Assembly (NCBI RefSeq): GCF_000276665.1 | Contig: NW_004955466.1 | Location: 11,487,238-11,551,237, forward strand | DNA: 64,000 nt | Origin: Chinchilla lanigera | Lineage: Eukaryota > Chordata > Mammalia > Rodentia > Chinchillidae | Direction: 5' to 3' | In this document: in pieces, positions 1 through 11,960 of the stretch | Position numbering within the stretch: the stretch's first letter is position 1 | Layout of the letters: every line of letters starts with the position of its first letter | The notes under the pieces: model-generated | Databases searched by the model: none | What the model saw: the letters and a program-made list of their open reading frames with translations, nothing else | What the model was told of the DNA's origin: nothing | Position numbers and translations under genes: made by a program

Positions 1-791
1 TCATCTCTAAGTCTGATATTTCTTTGTCACAAATCCCTCCAGTTTTAGCTAGAAAAAGATTCAGAGTTTGGTGGTTTTGACAGAGAATTTTAGTGAAGCA
101 GTTTAAAGATTCTGGTTGAGCTTTTACCATTTCCATTATAGTTGTTTTTGCATCAGTGAAACATAACATTGGTCAGCTACAGGTGTAGCAGGGGTCAGTG
201 ACTGGAACCCCCTTTTCTGGTTTGTGTTTAAATTCAGGTTAAAGTGAAACCTGTGTTGATCAAAAATAACCTCTTGCTCCCTGTCAAGGTCAGTTAAATC
301 TCCTTAGGCATTCGTATGGAACCAAGTACAGAGCCTCTCACTTCTCTGTCAGCGTCAGCCACCAGGATGGCTCACAGTCTTGCTTGACCGTGTCACTTCC
401 TGTTAACGCATGGGAAACTTTTCCCAACTTGGTACTTCTTGCTTGCGTATCCCATCTAAGCCCCAGGCCACCAGCGATCAGGGCCTGATATTCTGGGAAT
501 GACCCTGATCAGTGCCTGTCAATGTAAATAAATCTGCCTCCGAATCCTGGATGTTGTTTTGGTGTTTCTGCTTGCTGCTGCAACATCACTACCCCCAAAT
601 AGCATGGGTAAGCAACCTCTGCCAGCTGGAGAAAGCCTCTCCTGGTGAAGTCTTCCTGGTAGGTTTTCCTGAGTTATATTCCCTTTCAAATGGTCCTGTT
701 GAGTATCTTGATTGATGGATTTGACAAGCAGTAATAAGGAGCCTCATAATTTATTACCAGCTCAAACATCCCTTTCAAGAGTAACCCAAAG
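1..791. other. Unannotated sequence, no gene seen
   Basis: I see no exon, known repeat or RNA gene in this stretch. It is ordinary AT-rich mammalian sequence. The short open frame at 512-715 has no recognisable motif and no flanking splice signals that would argue for coding. Confidence 0.5.
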
Positions 792-804
792 AATGGTAGC
801 ATTG

Positions 805-895
805 TTTGTTTGTTTGTTTCCAGTACCAGGAATCGAACTCACGACCTCGCACTTGCCAGGCAGATGCTGTGCCACTGAGCTAAATCCCCAGCCCC
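805..895 (-). repeat. ID-type SINE (tRNA-Ala derived)
   Basis: The reverse complement starts ggggctggggatttagctc, a tRNA-like A box, and ends with a B-box-like gagttcgattcctggtac followed by a (CAAA)n-type tail. An 11-bp target duplication tggtagcattg lies at 794-804 and 899-909, so the whole insertion is intact. It is a retrotransposed noncoding element of the BC1/ID class copied by L1 machinery. Confidence 0.9.
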
Positions 896-3339
896 AATTG
901 GTAGCATTGGATTAGTCCTCTTGTGACCCGTTAATAAGTGTTATTGATGCTCACCATGTGTCTGGCAGTACTTGAGCCCTATGCTAAGTGAAGAGAAGAG
1001 CAAGAAGGCACAGTTCTTGCCCTTATTTCTTATGGTCCTAGAAGGAAGAAGCCAATTACACAAGCAATTTCTATAAACAGTGCTAAATGCCAAGTGGGTG
1101 GACAAGCCAGCTTCTGGAAGCCAATTCACTGCACAGTGCCTTGCCAGAGCTAATGGTCCTCAAATACCTTCTCATTTGGGAATTGGGCTTTTAGGCTATA
1201 AGTCTATGGATCAGTTCACAAAATATGCCTTGTTCATGAGCTGAGAAAAATAGGCAGAACTACATGTCAGGCTATAACTAAAGCTGTCAGCATCTGCATT
1301 TATCACTTGGGGACTGAAGTCAGGAACTGGCAGAGATGGCTGCTTAGGCAGCTATGTTCTGATTTAAACCACAATCTAAAGAAGGCTGTTTGCAATTTTT
1401 TTTGCCTCTAGTAAGACTGGGGAGAGCTAAAGAACTGGCCCCAGGTCATTTTCACAACTGTTATGGGTACCTACACCTACCGGGTGGGAGGGTAGCAGTA
1501 GTGCTTGGATCTAAATCTGTGATAGAAAGTTTTAGTTCCATTCTCATAACAGCCTCTTCCCCTCTTATGTAAGTCCCCTTCTCCCTTCAAAGTCCTGTTC
1601 AAAGCCAGACCTAACACCTTCTTTTGGGGCCCAATGTCCACTTGGAAGGGTTTTCACTACCGTTGAAGTGAATTTAAGTAGAGAAATGGAATGATTGGAG
1701 TTGAACTTTTGGAAGCTCACTTTACCATGTGAAGAATGGTTTGAAAGGGAGTAAAACTTTGATAGAAGGACTTGCTGAGAGATCACTCAACAAGAAGTGG
1801 TCTGGAGGAGACACCGCTAATGGTCTTGAAGAGGTGGTACCAGTGGCATCAAGAGAGGTAGACCGAAAGGTATTGCAGAGATACAAGGGAAATATCTTGG
1901 CAAGTGATTGGATGTGCGTGTAAAGTGAGGATTAGGAAAAGATAAAGAACAAATATCAGTTTTTGTCCAGGAAAAGTGAATTGATGAAATGCTGTTCACA
2001 GAGCTACAGTGACCTGGCTTGGGGTAGGGTGAGGGACACAGCAAATACGATTGTTGCAAATATTCGATCAAAATCTCCACCTTGAGGATCATTTCTGGGC
2101 CAAAGATGAGGGGTAAAGGATATTACTGTTTCTGTTCTTTTCCTTAGGTAAGCAAATGGTAGTGAATTATCTCCTGGGAGCATTGTATTCACCCACGTGA
2201 GGCAAATGACAGCAGATCTGCGAGTGTTAGAATGCCTGATGTGCTGCTTCTGCCGGCTGAGCATAATACAAAGTTTTCTTATCAAAGCAGAGTGTACAGG
2301 AGGTTGTGTGTGCTCCCCTCTCGAAATTTTAAATTTAGTTGCCAAAATGAAAGACAATTCTCCTGTTCACACTGTCTCATGGATTACTTAAATTTACTAC
2401 ATAAGCTCTGAAATAATGTGAGTGGTATTGCTGGTATTACCCTCTAAACATTCCTTGAATTCATTGCCCCTTGGCATCCTTATTCTTCTACTTCTCGCCT
2501 TAGGTCCTTGTAGCCTTTTTGTTCAATGATTCCATATGATTCCAGCCCTCATGACTGCAGAGAGGAACCACCCCGTAAGGAGAGAAGTTGTCCAGTATCA
2601 GAAACTGCATAAAACCTCTCTGTCCCACACATCTATAGCTAATAGGTTCATTTTCCTTTGCTACTGATTGTTTCGACTAAAGGAGGTTTGGCAACCCTAT
2701 TCATTCAGTCTTTCACTGAGAGTGAGGAATCTGGTTCTCAGTGAGGAATCTGAGCTGTATGAACTGCCAAGAGGCAAAGATCAAGTTTCTGCCTCAGTTC
2801 AAACCATACTTGGGCAAAGAGGCTAGAAAATAGATGAATTATAACCCAAGGTGGAAAGCGCTAATATAATGAAAAATCCTGGGCTTAATGGAAATATGGT
2901 CTGCAGGACCCTAAGCCTAGAGGTATGAGACTGTAAGACCCCAGAAGTAGACACGATATTTATAGGGCAGCCACTTCATGAGGCACTTGTCAAAACCTGC
3001 AGGAAAGCAGCCTAATGATTACTTGTGGTCTGTGAAGTTGACTTTCCATTAGGACTGAACAGTGGTGAAGCCAACCCACAGGGAAGTGTAATTTGAGCTC
3101 TAAGACAAGTTGTGATTTTCAGCTTTGAAAACCCCATTACTGGCTCCTTTCCTCAAAGCCTCAGCCTACAGAGCCTAATCCCAGGCTCAGTTCCTCTCAT
3201 CTCCATGTTCACTTTATTTCAGAAACTTTATTTCCTTTGTTAATGTAGAATCTAGGGTTGCAAGAGTAGCTCCAGCATCCCTGTCCAGTTCTGGGGCTGG
3301 AAATGGATAGTGAATGTGCTAATGAGCTCACTCTTGCAC

Positions 3340-3760
3340 ACAGTACACAGTTACTGAGTCTCTACTGTGTCAGGTGCTGTGGGAAAACCCAAGCAGACCC
3401 AAACTGATAAAATAGACATACTCTGTACCCTTGTGAAGCTCAGAGCAAGTGAGCAAACATAAAAAATGTGAATACTGCAGGAGTGGGTGAATGCATTAAC
3501 AAATAACTACAAGATCTTTTTAGAAGTTATTATATGAAGAAGGTAGGTAAGAGGGCATAGTAGGAGAGGATAGCAGAGTGGTGTCTAGTCAGATAGGGTG
3601 GCCAAGGGAAGTCTCTCTAAAGAAAGGGTAGGGAAAATGGGACTGTGATGATGAGTAGGAGATGAACAGGCAAAATCTAAGGTACCAGCAACTCAGGAAG
3701 TAGGGACAGAATGTGCAAAGACCCTGAGGTAGAGGAGAGAGCAGTGTGTTAGTCATGTTC
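3340..3760. repeat. Ancient interspersed repeat, family unassigned
   Basis: The text around 3350-3420 (tactgtgtcaggtgctgtg and following) and 3525-3760 matches the general form of an old mammalian repeat with a 'last-for-weeks' consensus of the kind gtgccaggcactg. I cannot name the family. Only a consensus search would assign it. Confidence 0.3.
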
Positions 3761-4262
3761 TCCTTGCTGAGATGCTCATGCTTTCCATGGCCAACTGGTT
3801 CCAAGGCACAGCAGAAGGGGTTTGGAGGAGAACTGCTCACATCATAGTGACCAGGGAGGAGAGAAAGGAGGAGCTGGGGAGGGAGATGCACTCTTCCAGG
3901 TCACACCCCAGTGACCACCTCTTCTGCTCAGACCTCACCTCTTAACAGCACAGTCGGCTATAGATCCGTTGGTGGATTAACCCATTGATGAGTATAGTGC
4001 TTGTATGACCCAGTCACCCTCCAGGGGCTCTGCCTGCCTCTGAACTCATGAGGCTCTGCGGGGACATTCTATCTCTAAGCCATCCCAGGAGCTGAGTGCA
4101 TGTCAGGGTAGATGGAGTATGGTAGCCCAAGTAGAAAAAAGTGCAAGGTTAAAAAGGAAGCAGAGCCAGTGATCTCCAGGTATTGGGAGCTGCAGCTTGC
4201 TGCCACTGTCCCGCCTCACACTCACAACTATCAAATTTATATCACTAGCACTGGAAACAATA

Positions 4263-4329
4263 AAGAAATGCCTAGCAGAATAGTAAAGCACAATCTGGGT
4301 ATGTCTGTGGATGACTCACATGTAGGCCC
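4263..4329 (+). repeat. 67-bp local duplicate of 5237-5303
   Basis: These 67 bases match 5237-5303 without gaps, with four differences, all transitions (about 94% identity). Homology stops abruptly on both sides. The 5237 copy sits inside an LTR-like repeat, but the flanks of this copy do not resemble that repeat. It is either a fragment of a second LTR or a local copied patch. Confidence 0.75.
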
Positions 4330-4984
4330 TCAAAATTCAAAGTGGGATTTCCACTAGGACATACCACTCACACCACTGTAAAGTTGAACAATCATAGATC
4401 AGGCCATAGTAAGGAAGGTACTGCCTAGACTGACTGCCAGAAGGCCAAGGAGATTAGAGGTGAAAGAAATGTCCATTAGCTATAGCAGCGAGGCTGCCGT
4501 AGTAACTTGCAAAAGCAGTTTCATTGGAGAGGAGGTGAAGGGAGTCGAAAGATTTGGACTGAAGGCAGAGGTATGAGAAATTGGGAAGTAGATGGCATCA
4601 AAGTCAATTGAAGGGTTAATTGAGATGCATGGGTGTTCCAACCATGATGGACTCACTCTTCCTGCTGCTGCTGCAAATGAAATAAAATAGAACAAACCTT
4701 AGGAGACAGCATCTTCAGGCCTCAGCCAGCAGGAGGCACGAAGCATAATTGCTAGGAAGACCTTGCAAGGTCAGCTCAAGATGTCCAACTTGAGGGCAAC
4801 AGACTCACTGTGGTACAGAAAACTGACATCTGAGGGCCACTGAAGCAGAGATCCAAGTTAGGGACCACTAAAGGAGCTGGAATCAGTGGTGCAGTTGGGG
4901 AGGAGAGAGGTGTGACTTCCAACATTATTGTAAGCAAGTCTCATGCCAGTCTTTTTCTCCAGCCTGGTTACTGACCACTGCTCT

Positions 4985-5220
4985 CCATCCAGTCTTGGCT
5001 GGTCTGCACTGTCACGTTGGAGCTTACAGACTCAGTTCATGTGTCACTCCTCAACCCTTCCTTTGCCCTCTTCTGTGCACACTGCACTCACCTAATTATA
5101 CCATACTGGGTATATTTCTGGCTCACTTTTCTCCTTGACTGTGAACCTCTTTGTAACCAGGTCTTTGTTTTGGCTGTTTCTGTATCTAGTACTGGTGCTA
5201 TGACCATTAATCAAGATATG
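4985..5220 (+). repeat. L2 LINE 3' fragment
   Basis: The order of phrases (cactcctcaacccttccttt, then gactgtgaacctctttgtaa, then a degraded 3' end) follows the L2 3' region, which is an ancient mammalian non-LTR element. It is diverged and cannot encode protein. Confidence 0.45.
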
Positions 5221-5500
5221 TCAACTTGAATGGATTAAGAAATGCCCAGCAGAATAGTAAAGCACAGTCTGGGTGTGTCTGTGGATGACTCATATGTAGG
5301 CCCACAGAGGGGAAAGACCCACCCTAGATGTGGTTGGTGCCAGCCAATAGGCTTGTATCCTGGATAGAATGAAAAGGGAAAGAAGGAAGCATTCCCTTTC
5401 CTGAAGTGCTCCAGTCTTTGCCATTGCCTTTGGACATTGGTCTACCTTTTCTTCACCCTCCCAGTGTGGACTCACACTAGGAACTCTACAGTGGGCTTCT
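5221..5500 (+). repeat. LTR-like repeat, probably ERVL-MaLR related
   Basis: It begins tcaacttgaatggattaaga and continues through gtctgggtgtgtctgtgg and accagccaataggcttg, phrases found in old mammalian LTR-type repeats. A second relative lies at 15886-16320. The frame is not coding. The family name is uncertain. Confidence 0.5.
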
Positions 5501-6043
5501 AGGCCTTTGTCTTTGAACTAGAGCCCCCCTCCCCCTGCCTTGTTCTATGGCTTCCAACTTTCTGTGTTGAGCTGCTCCTCCATCCTCCAGCTCTCCAGCA
5601 CCCAGTTGTCCACTGTGGACTCTCCCACTTCATATCCTGTAAGCCTGCCTAGTAAACCCCTCAAGTAATTATGCAGATATTTCCTATTTGATTCTGATGC
5701 TTAGAAAGTCCTAATACTACAGGCACTTGGTAGATTTCCATGAACATTTGTTGAGTTCCTTGACCCTTAAGGAAAAACTAAGAATAACAACTCACCATGC
5801 TCTAACGTTCAATAACTTATCATCTCCAAACACATATGCTCAAGAATTATTTGTTAAATGACAAAGAATAAACAAACAAGATTAGCAATGCCATAGTTAA
5901 GGAAAAGGACCAATTTCAACTTGTTTTAGATCTCTGATGTCTCTCTGAGAAGGTATCGGGCACTGACTAACTATTCAATAAATACATGTGAAACTGAGTG
6001 ATTAGCAGGCAAGGTAATAACTCCAGATGTAATCAAGATTTGA

Positions 6044-6221
6044 GTCAACCTCAGCACATACTTGTGATCCCAGCATACTGAGAGGCTGAGGCAGGATGAT
6101 CACAAATTTGAGGCCAGCTTAGGCAACTCAGTGACTTGGTGAGAACCTGTTTCAAAATAAAATGGGCTGGGGATGTAGCTCAGTGTGAAGGCCCTGGGTT
6201 CATTTCCAGTACTGCAAAATA
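6044..6221 (+). repeat. B1-dID dimeric SINE
   Basis: A 7SL-derived B1 monomer (gtgatcccagcatactgaga, gaggcaggatgatcacaaat) is fused to an ID-derived right half (gggctggggatgtagctc, ccctgggttcatttccagta). This dimer is known from several non-murid rodent families. It is degraded, with a shortened tRNA-like part. Confidence 0.85.
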
Positions 6222-6566
6222 TAGCTTCATATCTGCATCACTGAGATGTGAGCATGGAATGAAAACTACACTGACAGTTGCTTTGAGGTCTCTGTAGGTG
6301 CAGCCTGCTGCAGAGCTAGTGTATTCAAAATGTGGGCAGCGAGGCGGCAGGACAGTCTTGGTGTCTTGCTTCTGTCTCGTGGGAGAATCAAGAGCAATTT
6401 TCTCATTCTCTTGGGAAGTTCCTTGAGTTTTCTTCTTTTGGATAGAGTCCATTAATGCGCGCGCTGACTTGGTCTGATCAGCATGTACATGGATGACATT
6501 AGTTTTCAAGGCTTTGCAGCAAGTTTTAATATGGTTGTTATAGAATTCATCCTGTGTCTGGCTCCA
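6180..6566 (-). other. Unexplained 129-codon open stretch
   Basis: The minus strand is open from 6566 to 6180 after a stop at 6569-6567. The peptide is rich in K, Q, T and S (for example DSIQKKKTQGTSQENEKIAL) and has no domain I recognise. The DNA between about 6330 and 6470 contains a CpG cluster (aatgcgcgcgctgac). No upstream ATG exists; the first in-frame Met is internal (ALMDSI), so if real it would be an exon or a pseudogene piece, not a complete gene. A cag lies just before codon DEF at 6552-6554 and could serve as an acceptor, but without a good pyrimidine tract. The 3' end runs into the B1-dID at 6044-6221, so the last dozen codons are SINE sequence. Chance openness is quite possible. 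Confidence 0.2.
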
Positions 6567-6944
6567 TCAGGAGTTTAGATGAAAGTGAAACATCTGATGC
6601 TTGGCACTGATAGAGAAGTGTTATGTGACAAAAAGACAGTCTACCAAATTCTCCCTTGAGAAGATGAAACTTTGCACCCTTGCTAGATTCCCTTCTCTCC
6701 TCAAAGAATGAGCTATTCATGATCTACACTCTAGAGTCCTCACCTTCCTAGAATCCCAGTTACTCTCAGTAATGTGGGTTAGCATTCACTAAGAGGTATT
6801 TCTAAGGCAGCAATATTCAGGGCAAGCTCTTTTCCATCTGAGACTTAGCACAAGTTCCTAGCATAGCTTCCACGGATCTTCTGAAGACATAGTTTAACTT
6901 CCTATGTGGTCAGGATATTTCTGTATCATGGCACAGAGCCAAGA

Positions 6945-7145
6945 CTCGGGAGTCAGGTGATCCAGGATGGGATGGCAGCTCAGTCTCCTGTATTCTTGAG
7001 CAGATAATCTCCCAGCCTCAATTTGTCCACTGGCAAGGTGGAGGAGGAAGATAATGTCTGCCTCCTAAGGTGGTGTAAGGATTCAATCATATGCTATATC
7101 TCATTGTTATTATTTTACTTCCAGAACATTATAGTGCCTGGACTG
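6945..7145 (+). repeat. MIR SINE
   Basis: The MIR core order is visible: cctcaatttgtccactggca, then a region equivalent to 'gtaaaatggggataat', then gtgtaaggattcaatcatat and a degraded atagtgcctgg. MIR is an ancient tRNA-derived mammalian SINE. Confidence 0.6.
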
Positions 7146-7969
7146 GTGGCTTTCCCAGTATTTGCTGGTTAAATTTTACTTAAAGCATAAGCAATATCTG
7201 ACTTAAAAGCTGGAGTTTTTCCAAGTCTAAATGCATCTTCCCACATAAAGCTATATGTTATGGTTTGACTGCAGTTTAGTACTAAAATCCAATTTAGTAT
7301 GTAAGATTGCTGAAATAGTGTACATTTGTAGTGGAGATGCATATAGAATAAAGTCAGTCGTTATGCAAAATAAGAGAACATTGAATAAAAATAGTTTTAA
7401 ATTCATTTTGAATGTGTTTGAGGAAAACCAGATTTAATTTAAGGAAGATGAAGAAGTAGATAACTGCAGGAGCAGCTCTTCAGGGAAACGTTTGTGTATT
7501 TCCCAAGTAGTCTGGGTATCAAGGTCTGCTTCTTAATTCTGTTTAATTCCCGTCAAACCTTAAAACCGCCTTCTTTGATACAGATACCTCATTAGCATCA
7601 ATCTTTTACTTATCAGTTTATTTTAACCCGAAAATGGCAGAGTTAAATTGTTAATTCTCAGGACATAGGGAACTGATAAAAAAGGATCGTAGGGAGAAAC
7701 AAAACAAAAACAGACTTTAAAATAACTCAGGATAAGTTAAAAAAAAGAATGGGAAGTAAAAGAGCCTAAAACTAGTTATGCATGTGTGAACATGTGACAA
7801 TTCTACTGTCACAGCAGAGGAACATGGCCACATGAGCTTTCTAGGAGGGGGAAGTGGCAGAGTGGGACAGGAGACTTTGGCCAGAGAACTCCCATGGCTG
7901 CTGTCCGTTGGAGTACCAACCCTAAGAGCTTAGTGTCTCCTCTAAAAACAAGCTGAAGAGAGGAGGCCG

Positions 7970-8060
7970 GGTGACCTTGGGAAGCCACTTCAACTTCCTA
8001 GATTTGAGTGTTCTCATCTATAGAATGAGAAGGTGGGATTAGATACTGCATTGGAAATTT
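7970..8060 (+). repeat. MIR SINE fragment
   Basis: gtgaccttgggaagccactt followed by ttctcatctatagaatgaga reproduces the MIR core (gtgaccttgggcaagt, tcctcatctgtaaaatg). Confidence 0.7.
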
Positions 8061-8924
8061 CAGTGTAACATTTTAAATCTTTGAGTACCTTGTGACGTCT
8101 TACCCACTACCACTGTTTCCAGCTAAGCATAAGCTAACGTCATAGACCTGGCTTGTGAAACTCCAAATGATTGCTCACCCTCACTCCTAAAAATGCCTCT
8201 TCCTTACTCATCAGCAAGACAACTGAGGAGGGGTGCTGCGTTTCATCTACGGAAGATGATTCAGAGCAGTACCTAAAGGCATAGCGGTACAGTTTTCAGA
8301 AAATAGCAATGTATTTGGAACCTTTCCTGGAGCAAAAGATCGAAGTGAAAAACCCCCAAAGAATAGTAAACAGAGACCAACTTTCTTTTTACATATAAGT
8401 GCAGTTCGTATTCTACATGACACACTGTTGCTTTAAGGAGTGTACTGTCAAGGGAAGATTCAATAAGGACATATGATGAGTTCATGGAACTTACATGCTT
8501 TTACCAATGGACATAGTTTTAAAAATCCGACACACCCATTGCAAAATACATCATCTTTATAAAATGTTACAAAGATTTAAAAATCTCATTTATGCAGATA
8601 GGTGTGGATGTGAAGCTTCACCTGAAAAGACATTATACCAGAAATTAGGTTGCCCAAGGCTTAGTGACTACTTTCACCACTAAACTGATCATCAGCTCTG
8701 GATCATAAGATGAATCAATTAGTGTGGTGGTTAGGAGTATAATTTTGCAGAATTATGAAGAGGAAATGGAACTTTTAGACTGGCTAGGCTGATGTCAAAT
8801 ATGCTACAGGGCTTACATGTCAGATTGTGATGATTAAAACCTTCTGGGGCTACATTCAAAGGCATTAAGTTTAATTCTGTGAAGTACATATTTTCTTCCT
8901 GAAAAGCACACTAAAAAGATTATT

Positions 8925-9101
8925 GCTGGGCATGATGATGCATGCCTGAAATCCTAGTTACTTGAGAGACAGAGACAGAAGGATTACAAATTGAAGACCA
9001 ATCTGGGCAACTTAGTGAGACACTATCTCAGAAATTATTTTTGAAGGAACGGGCATTTGCTTAGAGTGCATGAGGCCCTCAATTCAGTCCTCAGGACCAG
9101 G
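8925..9101 (+). repeat. B1-dID dimeric SINE
   Basis: It starts gctgggcatgatgatgcatg (B1 5' end), passes through gagacactatctcag, and ends in an ID-derived half with a tRNA-like 3' end near tcagtcctcaggacc. It is moderately diverged and has no obvious remaining tail. Confidence 0.8.
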
Positions 9102-9404
9102 AAACCCTCTTGTCCCTTTCAATGGTATATTTAGAGAATCTCATGAGAAGACTGACCTATCTGCCTGCTTCATGGACGGGCTAATTATGCCTCTGTTGCA
9201 TTTGGGTATTTCTCCCTGCCCCATTCCTTAACTGTGCGCTCTGGCTGCTCATTCTGAATGTTGTCCTTTCCTATCCCCTTCACTGGCTGCTTTGCACTAT
9301 CCTTGCTTCCTTGCTTCTCCTTACCCATCTGTCCCTCAGTCCCAACCTGCTCAGGCTCAGTCTCATTGCACCTTGCACAAGGACTAAGTTCCCTTTTGCT
9401 CAGT

Positions 9405-9470
9405 TATTTATTCATTTGTGACGCTAAGAATTAAACCCAAGGCCTTTACACTGAGCCATAACTAACTTTT

Positions 9471-9518
<48 letters not shown>

Positions 9519-9660
9519 TCCTTCTTTCTTTCTTTCTTTCTTTCTCTTGAGACAGGGTCTTGCTAAGTCACTAAGTTAGCCAGACTGGGCTTGAACTTGC
9601 CATCTTCCTGCCTCAGGGTCCCAGAGTGCTGGGGTTACAGGTGCACCATCACACCCAGCT
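9405..9660 (-). repeat. B1-dID dimeric SINE split by a TTTC microsatellite
   Basis: On the minus strand a B1 half (9548-9659; ttgagacagggtcttgctaa on the plus strand) is followed by a (GAAA)n tract and an ID-like half (9418-9465; attaaacccaaggccttta). The microsatellite has probably grown from an A-rich linker between the two halves. Confidence 0.75.
9467..9545. repeat. (TTTC)n microsatellite
   Basis: About 79 bp of nearly pure TTTC units, with one interruption (cttc) near 9521. Likely length-variable between individuals. Confidence 0.97.
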
Positions 9661-11457
9661 TCAGCTTTGTGTATTTGACTTTTAAAACTCCTGTCAGGTA
9701 TAAAGTACCAGCAGTTATTCTTTACAGCTCACAGAAAGGCGGATGGGCTCTGGTCAGAACTCTTTTATCTGAGGTCTAAGGCTATCTGGGGCCTCCAGGA
9801 GGTTCTTAAACCCTTGGAAACCTGTGTATGTGCAAATTACTGGGGAGATGGTTCGTAAATTTAACTGTGTACTCAACAAGGAATATATGTCCCCCTAGAA
9901 TTCAAAAACCATCTCTTAGTAGCACGCGGTAAGTGTTACAAAGACTCTTGGAGGTGGACAGAACTTTAGCAATTGTCTAGTTTAAATGAACAGAAACATG
10001 AATTTTTCTACTTGTGTGTTAGGAAATGAAGGTACAATTGATGGTATTCACATGAGTATTTTCCTTAGGCAAGAATATGAAACTATGGCAGTAAGATTTT
10101 GATTAACATGTAGTTGATTTAAGGGAGAAATTTATTTTTTCTTTTTTTTTTAAGGGAGAAATTTAAAACAGTAAAGAAAGATAGCCAGTACAGCAATGTT
10201 TCTAAGGAAGTGTGGAGGGTTTTTTCTTTGAAAAGTTTTAAATAAAAAGAGGTTTTATCCACTATGTGTAGTTTTTCAGCTAAAGGAAACAGACTATGTG
10301 ACACGACAGTCCTCAAACACTCCCACTCCTTCTCTTTCCTTGCCTATACTAATGTTTCTGGCAAACAAAATTACAAGCCCATCCAAAGGCAAACGCAACA
10401 TATGGTTTGAATGTAAAATCCACAGTTGGAAAAATAGTGTGTTCATTTCTCCAGCACTGCCAGCTAGACATAACGGAAGACTCCAGGCCCTGTAACTTGT
10501 TTTAGAATGGGCGTAAAGCTCCATTAAGTGAGTGCAAGTATTCTACATTTAATGATCACTTAGACATAGTGCAGACTGGAGTTTAGCTCTGCAGTCTCAA
10601 AATTAGGTCTGATAAATTCATTTAGAGAAACAAGACTGGGGAATAATAATGCCTTTCGCGTCAGTTTGCTGCTTCGGAGTGCTCATCTGCATATCAAATA
10701 CCAGCAGTTAATGTGCTATCAGCAATAGCATTTATTCCCTAAACTAGATCTGAGCAGACTGTTGTTAGTTAATTGTTCTGAGGATTATATCTACTGTAAA
10801 TAATTCAACTGTTGATTTACTTTTTAAAGAAGCATTATTTAGTTAAAACTTTAAGTCCATTGCTTCATGAGCCTTTCCTGGATTGGCTTGTTTTATTTTT
10901 ATTCATCACAGAAATATGAATGACATATTCAGTCTCCCAGATGGACCCAAGGAGTAATATGAAATACTGTCCTATCACTTATTCTTATTGATAAGTCTGT
11001 TCTCAGTAAAAGTAATTCTAGAATATTCCTGCATCAAGTAAAGACATTATCAACTTATGAAATGTAATGTTTAAACTGATAAAGTGGATAATTTCAATTC
11101 TTTTTCTCTTAAAAAATGCTTTTGGTACATTAGTCTCAAAGGTAAGCTTTAATTTGTCAGTGTTTATCAGTCAAAGGACTGACAGTTTCATCTTTATGCT
11201 GGTATTCTCCCCTTCCTCTTTTAGGGCTAGATTTAACCCAAGCTTACTCCACATGTCTGTTGGCGTGACAAGGATCTTAATATAGAGAAAAACATACATT
11301 TTCCTAATTTCTTTTGTGTAATATGATTTCTTCAAATGCTGGACTCACGTAATATTTTTTACTTTATATCTTTTCATTTTCTACATTGTTGAAAAACAGC
11401 AGCTAAACAAATGATTGAAGTATTAGAAAAGTAATAAACAGAAGTCTCTGTAATAAG
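9661..11457. other. Unique noncoding sequence
   Basis: No exon or repeat family is recognisable. The part at about 10600-10800 has long runs without repeat signatures and several homeobox-like TAATTR cores and a ctgcatatc motif, which is the texture of conserved noncoding DNA, but only cross-species alignment would show this. Confidence 0.3.
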
Positions 11458-11458
11458 A

Positions 11459-11491
<33 letters not shown>

Positions 11492-11496
11492 TAATA
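11458..11496. repeat. (ATA)n microsatellite
   Basis: About 39 bp of AAT/ATA units with one late gat interruption. Confidence 0.95.
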
Positions 11497-11559
11497 GAAT
11501 TCTGGCTCTTAATGATTTGATACCCAAAGCAGTGAACTCTAAGAAACTTTTCAAAATTT

Positions 11560-11960
11560 TTCTCTTTTGAAGGCTCTGGCAGATTTCCCTAAATTTTCAT
11601 CTCCAAACTGCCTCCAATTTTCATCTCCTTATACTGCCAGCAGTATAAGGAAAAGCCCTACTGAAGCAATGGGTTATTTCAGCAATGTGTCTGGATTTCC
11701 ACTGGGGAAAACCAGACGGGGTCACAGTGTGCACGGCGCATGTGCCAGCCTGGAAACGACCAGACGACCAGGTAACCAGCATTTGCTATGGGCACGGGTG
11801 CTGTGCTCAGGGACACGTAGGATAGCAAGGATGTCCCGCGGAGGAAGCCTCTCCATCTTCCGTAGTGCTTCTCCTGCAGACACCGCGCCGTGTACAGATG
11901 CCCTGCTGGAAGAGCCCCTGAAAGTCACAAGGGCTGATGAGCTGTTTCCCTGAGAAACCA
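11560..11960. other. CpG-containing block open on both strands
   Basis: A 128-codon frame (plus, 11567-11953) and an 81-codon frame (minus, 11967-11722) overlap here. CpG dinucleotides are commoner than in neighbouring DNA (for example gtcccgcggagg, accgcgccgtgt). A perfect 10-bp inverted repeat with a 4-base loop lies at 11627-11650. The plus peptide has no domain I recognise. It could be a regulatory element, an old exon or chance; I do not call a gene. Confidence 0.3.

Noticed and set aside
2004..2357. 117-codon minus-strand frame
   Set aside because: No motif, no splice context, and equal openness on the other strand in part.
9467..9545. Polypyrimidine tract as a splice or regulatory signal
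   Set aside because: It is a simple TTTC microsatellite in a SINE linker.
11567..11953. 128-codon plus-strand frame as a gene
   Set aside because: CpG content is suggestive, but there is no identifiable protein family and the other strand is also open.
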